DNA of 8,229 nucleotides, taken from assembly GCA_007118795.1 (NCBI GenBank), contig SKQX01000110.1, positions 1-8,229 on the forward strand. Reading direction: 5' to 3'. Below the pieces are notes generated by a model, which saw nothing but the letters and a program-made list of their open reading frames with translations, ran no database searches and was not told where the DNA came from. This DNA is from Thermoflexales bacterium. Its GTDB lineage: Bacteria; Chloroflexota; Anaerolineae; B4-G1. Each line of letters starts with the position of its first letter. Positions within the stretch are counted from its first letter, which is position 1. The translations under genes and the position numbers were made by a program. Positions 1 to 5,436 of this stretch are shown in pieces.

Positions 1-1484
1 CCGCCGCCAGTCTTATGCGCCCGCACTTCGGCACAGCCAACCTGGTGTGGGCCACCATCATCGGCCTGATGCTGCTCTACCTGACAGCCGGCTACTTCAT
101 CGGCGGGCGCTGGGCCGACCGGTCTCCGGAGCCCGCCACCCTCTACCAGATCGTGGCCTGGGCCGCCTTCGCCGTGGGGATTGTGCCCTTTGTGGCCCAG
201 CCCGTGCTCTCCCTTGCTGCACCCGGCTTCGCGCACTTCAGGGTGGCGCTCCTGGGGGGCTCCTTCGTCGCCGTCTTGATCCTTTTCAGCATTCCGATCA
301 CGCTCCTGGGCTGCATCTCCCCTTTCGTCATCCGGCTATCCGTAAGGGACGTGGAGAGCAGCGGGCAGACCGCCGGCGCGGTCTACGCCATCTCCACCGC
401 GGGCAGCTTCCTGGGTGCCTTCCTGCCCGACCTGCTCTTGATCCCCGTGATCGGCACGCGCAACACCTTCGTCCTCCTGTCCCTGGCTCTCTTCGTGGTC
501 TGCTTCATCGGGCTCTTCCGGGTTTCATCTCGGGCCGAGCGCCGGCCTCTCTACTTGTATCTCGGGATGCCCATCGTCATCGTGCTTCTGGCTCTGCTTC
601 TGCGCGGGCAACCGGTCAAAGCCGCCACAACCGGGACGGTGCTGTACGAGACCGAATCGAGCTACAACTACATCCAGGTGGTGGAGCAGAGCGATGGGTG
701 TCGCCATCTTCTGTTGAACGAAGGCGGCGGGATCCACTCGGTCTACTGCCCCGATCGGCTGGAGACCCCGGGCCCCTGGGACTACTTCCTGGTCGCCCCC
801 TACTTCAACCCGCCCCCGTATGGCCCCGATCGGCTGGAGCGTGTGGCCCTCATCGGGCTAGCTGCGGGGACCATGGCCCGCCAGTACACCGAGGTCCACG
901 GCGCCATCCCCATCGACGGCGTCGAGATCGACCCCGACATCATCCGGGTCGGTGAGGACTACTTCGCTATGAACCAACCGAACCTGAACGCCATCGCGGC
1001 GGACGGGCGTGCCTATCTGGCGCACACGGATCACCGCTATACCGTCATCGGGATCGATGCCTATCGACTCCCCTATATCCCCCCCCACCTGACGACGGTG
1101 GAGTTCTTCCGTCAGGCGCGGCAACGGATGACGCCCGATGGGGTGGTGGCGATCAACGTCGGGAGGGCTGGGGACGACTACCGATTGGTGCGGGCCATGG
1201 TGGCGACGCTTCTGCCGGTCTTCCCCTCCGTCCACGTCATCGACGTGCCCAACAGTTTCAATGCCGTCGTGGTGGCGACGGTTCAGCCCAGCCATTCAGT
1301 CAACCTGGCCCAGAACCTGCCGCTGCTGACACACGACCCGTTTCTCCACGCCACGGCCCTGCGAGCCGTCCAGAACCTACGCCCAACCCCACCCGGGGAC
1401 GTGGTCTTCACCGACGATCGGGCCTCCATCGAGCTGATGACCAACGCGTTGCTCTTCGACTTCGTGTGGCGAGGAGGAGAATGA
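1..1484 (+). CDS. Membrane-fused spermidine synthase-like protein (5' end cut by window)
   Basis: The frame is open to the window edge. The codons before the first ATG (position 15) read AAS-L, so the protein continues as AASLMRPHFG, matching the family's usual EMAASRLLAPYFG signature. ATG 15 is therefore internal and a short N-terminal piece is missing. Counting from that Met, about six hydrophobic segments fill residues 8-30, 43-66, 76-107, 122-147, 150-168 and 179-197. A cytosolic aminopropyltransferase/methyltransferase-like Rossmann domain follows: LIGLAAGTMARQ (279-290) as the nucleotide loop, DGVEIDP (301-307) with the acidic residue typical for the nucleoside, AADGRAYL (328-335), and IGIDAY (345-350) where spermidine synthases keep a catalytic Asp. 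The C-terminal FTDDRASIEL (465-474) is also family-typical. The glycine loop lacks the usual GGGDG acidic residue, so polyamine synthesis is unproven and the substrate is unknown. It overlaps the next gene by four bases (ATGA), implying co-translation. Confidence 0.85.
   Translation, partial: AASLMRPHFGTANLVWATIIGLMLLYLTAGYFIGGRWADRSPEPATLYQIVAWAAFAVGIVPFVAQPVLSLAAPGFAHFRVALLGGSFVAVLILFSIPITLLGCISPFVIRLSVRDVESSGQTAGAVYAISTAGSFLGAFLPDLLLIPVIGTRNTFVLLSLALFVVCFIGLFRVSSRAERRPLYLYLGMPIVIVLLALLLRGQPVKAATTGTVLYETESSYNYIQVVEQSDGCRHLLLNEGGGIHSVYCPDRLETPGPWDYFLVAPYFNPPPYGPDRLERVALIGLAAGTMARQYTEVHGAIPIDGVEIDPDIIRVGEDYFAMNQPNLNAIAADGRAYLAHTDHRYTVIGIDAYRLPYIPPHLTTVEFFRQARQRMTPDGVVAINVGRAGDDYRLVRAMVATLLPVFPSVHVIDVPNSFNAVVVATVQPSHSVNLAQNLPLLTHDPFLHATALRAVQNLRPTPPGDVVFTDDRASIELMTNALLFDFVWRGGE
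1471..1480 (+). promoter_or_regulatory. Shine-Dalgarno tract fixing the start of the DUF1461 gene
   Basis: GAGGAGGAGA sits immediately before ATG 1481, and AGGAGG at 1472-1477 leaves a 3-base spacer. This is tight but very purine-rich. It lies inside the last codons of the upstream gene. It favours ATG 1481 over the in-frame GTG at 1466, which has no such tract upstream. Confidence 0.7.
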
Positions 1485-2176
1485 ACCGCAATCGATGGTC
1501 TCCCTGGATTGAGCGGCAGCTCGTGCTCGCCCTGCCCTTCCTCCTGCTGGCCGTCAATTTGCGGCTGGTCACTAACCACCACTTCGTACGCTGGGAGTAT
1601 CGGCGGCCCGGATTCCCCGCCGATCCCTACGGGCTGTCCACCGACGAACGGATTCGGCTGGCCCAGGTTTGCCAGGACTACCTGGCCTCCAACGCCGACA
1701 TCTCCATGCTGGCCGAACTGGAGCTCCCCGACGGGGAACCGGCCTTCAACCAGCGAGAGCTCCGCCACATGGAGGACGTCCAGGCCGTCTATCTAGGCTT
1801 CAGTATCGCGGGGCTCATCGCCGCCGTCGTGTGGATCGGCGCGACCGCTGCGTTGCTCGTCCAGGGGCAGCACCGGCCCCTGCTCCCCAGGGCGTTGTGG
1901 AAGGGCAGTCTGTTTACCATCGGACTGCTGGCCGCCGTCGGAGCGTTTATGCTACTCGACTGGGGACAGTTCTTCACCGCCTTCCATCGACTGCTGTTCG
2001 AGGGTGATACGTGGGTCTTCCCTCCCTCAGACACACTGATCCGACTCTTCCCTATCCAATTCTGGATCGATGTCGCGGCAGCCATCGTCGGCCTGCTCCT
2101 GATCGAATCCGTCGTGGCGGGAGCAGCGGGGTGGATCTGGAAACGCAAGGGAGCCGGGAAGACTACAGACGAGTAG
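1481..2176 (+). CDS. TIGR01906/DUF1461 integral membrane protein, possible lipoprotein intramolecular transacylase (Lit-like)
   Basis: This 231-residue protein starts at ATG 1481, inside the stop of the upstream gene. It has four hydrophobic spans: about 14-30, 103-128, 142-160 and 194-220. A polar extracytoplasmic loop after span 1 carries FNQRELRHMEDV (residues 89-100). A second conserved block, WGQFFTAFHRLLFEGDTWVF (161-180), leads into LIRLFPIQFW (186-195). The FN-RE--HM-DV and FH--LF--D-W-F blocks are the hallmark of the TIGR01906/DUF1461 family. From memory, that family contains Lit, which moves the sn-2 acyl chain of a diacylglyceryl lipoprotein to its N-terminal cysteine amine. Two histidines are essential in Lit, remembered as about 85 and 157. 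Here the equivalents would be H96 and H169, with nearly the same separation (73 versus 72). Family membership is well supported; the enzymatic role is inference. It is probably co-transcribed and translationally coupled with the upstream gene. The tail is lysine-rich, suggesting a cytosolic C-terminus. Confidence 0.85.
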   Translation: MNRNRWSPWIERQLVLALPFLLLAVNLRLVTNHHFVRWEYRRPGFPADPYGLSTDERIRLAQVCQDYLASNADISMLAELELPDGEPAFNQRELRHMEDVQAVYLGFSIAGLIAAVVWIGATAALLVQGQHRPLLPRALWKGSLFTIGLLAAVGAFMLLDWGQFFTAFHRLLFEGDTWVFPPSDTLIRLFPIQFWIDVAAAIVGLLLIESVVAGAAGWIWKRKGAGKTTDE

Positions 2177-2223
2177 ACGAAGCCTATCCCTCTCGACGAG
2201 GATCTGGTCGGTAAATCGCAACG

Positions 2224-2232
2224 TGATATAAT
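2224..2232 (+). promoter_or_regulatory. Extended -10 promoter for the glycosyltransferase pair
   Basis: TGATATAAT is a perfect TGn-TATAAT extended -10 box in an otherwise GC-rich spacer. No good -35 lies 16-18 bases upstream (CTGGTC at 2204-2209 for a 17-base spacer), which extended -10 promoters tolerate. The predicted transcription start is near 2239, only about 3 bases before ATG 2242. Confidence 0.6.
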
Positions 2233-2241
2233 CATCGCGCC

Positions 2242-3381
2242 ATGCGGAACGCTGCGAAGATCCAGGCCCAGATTGCCATCAATGCGCATCTCCTATCCGG
2301 GCGGGACTCTTACCGGAGCGCCGGTGTCCATCAGTACCTCGTCCACCTGCTGCGCCATCTCCGCAGCGTCGATGGTGGGATTCAGTTCTGCGCCCTTCTC
2401 GGCGCAGAGGCCGTGAGCCCGCCGTCAGGCGTCGCGATGCGCCGGTCTCGTTGGGATACGGCCAGACCCGCGGTCCGTGTGATATGGGAGCAGATGGTGC
2501 AGCCGCAGGTGCTTCGCCGCATCGGGGCCGATCTGGTCCACGCGCCCGTCTTCGTCGGCCCGCTGGCAGCACCTTGTCCGGTCGTGATCACCATCCATGA
2601 CCTGAGCTTCATCCGCTTCCCCGATCTCTTCCGCCGGGGCAACCGGCTGTACCTGACCGTGATGACCCGACTCTCCACCCGTCGAGCTCGACGTCTCATC
2701 GCTGTCTCCGACCACACGGCGAGCGAGACTGCGCGCCTGTTGGGCGTCCCCCGGGAGAGGATCGACGTCGTCTACCATGGTGTCGACCCCAGTTTTCGGC
2801 CGCTGTCGGCCGATGAGGTGTCCTCCTTTCGCCGACGGCACAGGCTCCCGGAGCGGTTCGTGCTCTTCGTGGGGACCCTGGAGCCGCGCAAGAATCTGGC
2901 GCGTCTGATCGAGGCGTTCGCCCGCATCTACGACGGGGAGGTGAAGCTGGTGCTGGTGGGAGGTAGAGGATGGCTCTACGATGATCTCTTCTCAACAGTC
3001 CAGAGATTGGACATAGAAGACGGCGTCCGATTTGCTGGCTATGTGCGCAGCGAAGAGCTCCCGCTGTGGTACAACGCCGCCACCGTGTTTGCCTACCCGT
3101 CGCTGTACGAGGGGTTTGGGATGCCCGTGACGGAGGCACAGGCGTGCGGCACGCCGGTGTTGACCTCAAACTGCTCATCTCTCCCCGAAGCAGCCGGCCA
3201 CGGAGCTCTGCTGGTCGATCCTTACGATGTGGAGTCCATCGCGGCAGGATTGAAGCAACTCCTTGAGGATGCTGCGCTCCGTGAGACCCAGCGGGAGCGC
3301 GGTTTGGCTCACGCTCGCACCTTCGACTGGTCGCGTACCGCAGAGGAGACGGCCCAGGTCTATCTGAGAGCCCTAAGTTGA
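2242..3381 (+). CDS. GT4-family glycosyltransferase (GT-B fold)
   Basis: This 379-residue cytosolic or membrane-associated enzyme has normal GT4 length. It likely transfers a sugar from a nucleotide-sugar donor to a lipid-linked glycan. The N-terminal half starts with IAINAHLLSG (11-20), then AGVHQYL (27-33), which is the acceptor-side Rossmann fold with its glycine-containing loop. ITIHDLSF (116-123) carries the conserved HD. The C-terminal donor domain has LFVGTLEPRKNL (208-219), LVLVGGRGW (236-244), and YPSLYEGFGMPVTEAQACGTPVL. That last stretch contains the EX7E motif (E290 and E298), which binds the donor nucleotide-sugar. It resembles mannosyl- or rhamnosyltransferases of capsule clusters, but specificity cannot be read. 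ATG 2242 is the only usual start codon before the conserved N-terminus, and no Shine-Dalgarno precedes it. Its stop overlaps the next gene's TTG (TTGA), so the two are probably coupled. Confidence 0.9.
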   Translation: MRNAAKIQAQIAINAHLLSGRDSYRSAGVHQYLVHLLRHLRSVDGGIQFCALLGAEAVSPPSGVAMRRSRWDTARPAVRVIWEQMVQPQVLRRIGADLVHAPVFVGPLAAPCPVVITIHDLSFIRFPDLFRRGNRLYLTVMTRLSTRRARRLIAVSDHTASETARLLGVPRERIDVVYHGVDPSFRPLSADEVSSFRRRHRLPERFVLFVGTLEPRKNLARLIEAFARIYDGEVKLVLVGGRGWLYDDLFSTVQRLDIEDGVRFAGYVRSEELPLWYNAATVFAYPSLYEGFGMPVTEAQACGTPVLTSNCSSLPEAAGHGALLVDPYDVESIAAGLKQLLEDAALRETQRERGLAHARTFDWSRTAEETAQVYLRALS

Positions 3382-4814
3382 AATCGACGCAGATCCTCAT
3401 GCCAGCCGGTCGCCAGACGCCCTGGTGGGTGTTCGTCTCGGACATAGCGGTGTTCAACGTCAGCATGGTGCTGGCGTACTGGACCCGTTTCGAGCTCGAG
3501 TGGTTCCGGGACATCAGTTTCCATCATCCGCTGTCGGCCTATCTTCCCTTCGCGCTTCTCTTCACCGTCTTGATGCTGCTGACCTTCCGCCTCGATCGAG
3601 TCTACCAGCAGTGGCCCGGTCGACAGTGGCTGGATCAAACCCATCGGATCGTGAATGCCACAGCAAAGTCCACGGTGGTCATGCTAGCCGTCACCTTCCT
3701 TCTCCAGCCGCTCCAGTACTCCCGACTGCTTCTGGTCGAGGCCGGTATCATCGCCATCGTGCTGCTGGCCGTTTCGCGGGCCATCCAGGGAGCGATCATC
3801 GGCCATCTTCGCGCCAAGGGACATGGAGCGCACCGAGCCATCATCGTGGGCGCGGGTGAGGTTGGTCGCACGGTGATGCGCGCCGTGGTGGCCCGCCCTG
3901 AATTGGGTTATCGTATCGTGGGCTTCGTCGACGACAACCCGGATAAGGGGAACAGCAAGATCGGCCGCTTCGATGGTCTGGGGCCCATCGCGCACCTGCC
4001 ACAGCTGATTGAGGAGCAGACCATCGACGAGGTCATCATCACCCTGCCCTGGATGTACCATCGCAAGATCATGGGGGTCGTCCGGACGTGTGAGCAGAAG
4101 CGCGTCAGCGTTCACATCGTGCCGGATCTCTTCCAACTCAGCCTCAGCCGGGTGGGCGTGGACGACCTGGACGGCATACCCCTGGTCGGCGTGCGGGAAG
4201 TGGGTTTCGGCGAGAGCGTCCGCACGATGAAGCGCGTCATCGATGTCATTGGCGCGGCTGTGGCCCTGATGATGGGAGCGCCCTTCCTGGGGCTCATCGC
4301 AGCCGCGATACGTCTGGACTCTTCAGGTCCCGTCATCTTCCGCCAGACGCGGGTAGGTGCCGACGGACAGCACTTCGAGATGTGCAAATTCCGCTCGATG
4401 GTGGAGGGGGCTGAGGAGGAACTGGACGAACTCCGCGATTTCAACGAGGTTGAGGGACCGATCTTCAAGATGCGGGACGATCCTCGGGTGACCCCGGTGG
4501 GACGGTTTTTGCGGAGGAGGAGCCTGGACGAGCTGCCCAATCTATGGAACGTCCTCCGCGGCGACATGAGCCTGGTGGGGCCCCGTCCACCCCTCCCCTC
4601 GGAGGTGAAGGAATACGCAGAGTGGCACAAGAAGCGCCTGGAGGTCCGCCCCGGCGTGACCGGCTTGTGGCAGGTCAGCGGCCGCAGTCTACTGAGCTTC
4701 GACGAGCAGTGTCTGCTCGACATCTACTACATCGAGAACTGGTCACTCGGGCTCGACCTCAAGATCCTGATACGCACCGTGCCGCGGGTTCTCTTTGGCA
4801 TTGGTGCTTACTGA
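3378..4814 (+). CDS. Polyprenyl glycosylphosphotransferase (WbaP/CpsE-type initiating sugar transferase)
   Basis: This 478-residue membrane enzyme has full family length. It would move a sugar-1-phosphate from a nucleotide sugar to undecaprenyl phosphate, starting an exopolysaccharide or O-glycan repeat. Hydrophobic spans lie near 16-35, 54-70, 98-110 and 117-136. A CoA-binding-like Rossmann module follows, with AIIVGAGEVGRTV (154-166) and VGFVDDNP (181-188). KRVIDVIGA (285-293) opens the catalytic domain with its re-entrant helix. Catalytic-core motifs are KFRSM (337-341), RRSLDELPNLWNVLRGDMSL (380-399), VGPRPP (400-405), RPGVTGLWQVSGRS (424-437) and DIYYIENWSL (448-457). The TTG start at 3378 lies in the previous gene's stop with GAGAG 7 bases upstream. 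The in-frame ATG at 3399 is the alternative, but has no ribosome site. No flippase, polymerase or chain-length gene is in the window. Confidence 0.92.
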   Translation: MKSTQILMPAGRQTPWWVFVSDIAVFNVSMVLAYWTRFELEWFRDISFHHPLSAYLPFALLFTVLMLLTFRLDRVYQQWPGRQWLDQTHRIVNATAKSTVVMLAVTFLLQPLQYSRLLLVEAGIIAIVLLAVSRAIQGAIIGHLRAKGHGAHRAIIVGAGEVGRTVMRAVVARPELGYRIVGFVDDNPDKGNSKIGRFDGLGPIAHLPQLIEEQTIDEVIITLPWMYHRKIMGVVRTCEQKRVSVHIVPDLFQLSLSRVGVDDLDGIPLVGVREVGFGESVRTMKRVIDVIGAAVALMMGAPFLGLIAAAIRLDSSGPVIFRQTRVGADGQHFEMCKFRSMVEGAEEELDELRDFNEVEGPIFKMRDDPRVTPVGRFLRRRSLDELPNLWNVLRGDMSLVGPRPPLPSEVKEYAEWHKKRLEVRPGVTGLWQVSGRSLLSFDEQCLLDIYYIENWSLGLDLKILIRTVPRVLFGIGAY

Positions 4815-4839
4815 TACGGCTACCTCCTGGCGTACTACG

Positions 4840-4868
4840 TTGCCAAACCACCCCCCGCGTGCTATAGT
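4840..4868 (+). promoter_or_regulatory. Sigma-70-type promoter for yjbQ
   Basis: TTGCCA (4840-4845, 5 of 6 to the -35 consensus) is followed by a 17-base spacer and TATAGT (4863-4868, 5 of 6 to the -10). TG at 4860-4861 gives an extended -10. Predicted transcription starts near 4875. This leaves a leader of about 73 bases before ATG 4948. Confidence 0.7.
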
Positions 4869-4947
4869 ATGCGGGAGGACCCGGTTGAAGGTGGCCTTCG
4901 CTTTATCGGCCGGCCGGTTTCAGTCTCAGCAGGAGCGCGGGCGGGCG

Positions 4948-5343
4948 ATGGAGACCATACAGATCTCGACAGCTGGAAAGCAGGCCTTTCACGACATCAC
5001 GGACCAGGTCCAGGGCGTCGTCAGTAAGACGGACGTCGAGGAAGGTATCTGCTTCGTCTTTTGTCCCCATACGACGGCCGGTGTGACGCTGAACGAGAAC
5101 TGGGATGCCAGCGTTCAGCACGACCTGGGCGTGGGGCTGAACAAGATCTCCCCGGCCCGTTCTGAGTACCGCCACGGCGAGGGCAACTCGCCGGCCCACC
5201 TTAAGTCGTCGCTGGTGGGAGCATCCCAGTTCATTCTCGTAGAAGGCGGACGTCTGGTGCTCGGTCGCTGGCAGGGTCTTTACCTGGCCGAGTTTGACGG
5301 CCCGCGCACCCGCAGCGTCCACGTGAAGATGGTGGCCGGCTGA
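4948..5343 (+). CDS. yjbQ: YjbQ / UPF0047 family protein (secondary thiamine-phosphate synthase-like)
   Basis: From ATG 4948 the product is 131 residues, the usual length of the small single-domain YjbQ family, and METIQIST aligns with the family's normal N-terminus. Conserved blocks are FCPHTTAGVTLNEN (38-51), HGEGNSPAHLKSSLVG (76-91) and LVLGRWQGLYLAEFDGPR (103-120). The RWQ replaces the more common GTWQ. His41, His76 and His84 are the likely metal-binding cluster. The family shows weak thiamine-phosphate synthase activity in E. coli by genetic suppression, but its true role is unsettled. Start choice is not certain. The frame is open back beyond the promoter, and GGGAGG (4873-4878) sits 6 bases before an in-frame TTG at 4885, which would add 21 residues. 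For ATG 4948 the nearest AGGAG (4931-4935) is 12 bases away. Family length and the promoter position favour 4948. Confidence 0.88.
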   Translation: METIQISTAGKQAFHDITDQVQGVVSKTDVEEGICFVFCPHTTAGVTLNENWDASVQHDLGVGLNKISPARSEYRHGEGNSPAHLKSSLVGASQFILVEGGRLVLGRWQGLYLAEFDGPRTRSVHVKMVAG

Positions 5344-5436
5344 GGAAAGCCCGGCTCAGGTTGGATGCTGTCCCTCTGAGACCGTTGCTGAAGATCCCTA
5401 ACGCTGCCTGGACACCTCCTGCCAGCCCGTCTCTGA
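5344..5436 (+). other. Short intergenic spacer between yjbQ and the radical SAM gene
   Basis: This 93-base spacer has no convincing -10 box, no T-tract terminator and no Shine-Dalgarno before ATG 5437. A near-repeat of GCCGGCTGAGG / GCCCGGCTCAGG spans the yjbQ stop. The radical SAM gene may depend on read-through from the yjbQ promoter. Confidence 0.4.

Noticed and set aside
47..955. + strand open frame of 302 residues inside the first gene
   Set aside because: It has the out-of-frame Arg/Pro/His-rich composition of a shadow; the other frame carries the conserved protein.
1466..1480. GTG 1466 as the start of the DUF1461 gene
   Set aside because: It would put the AGGAGG tract inside the coding sequence as ARRR. 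ATG 1481 uses the tract as its ribosome site and gives the normal N-terminus.
2187..2203. CCTC-TCGAC-GAGG hairpin as a terminator after the DUF1461 gene
   Set aside because: The stem is only four base pairs with no T-tract, too weak to call.
2696..3514. Minus-strand open frame of 272 residues across the glycosyltransferase/sugar transferase junction
   Set aside because: It is arginine/proline-rich and typical of the antisense of GC-rich genes. Both opposite-strand genes have clear family motifs.
4907..4916. Perfect 10-bp palindrome CGGCCGGCCG in the yjbQ leader
   Set aside because: It is self-complementary without a loop, expected at some frequency in GC-rich DNA, and has no supporting context.
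5413..5420. CACCTCCT, identical to the anti-Shine-Dalgarno end of 16S rRNA, upstream of the radical SAM gene (similar ACCTCCTG at 4822-4829)
   Set aside because: No rRNA sequence surrounds it, and no nearby Shine-Dalgarno on this strand makes pairing meaningful. It is probably chance.
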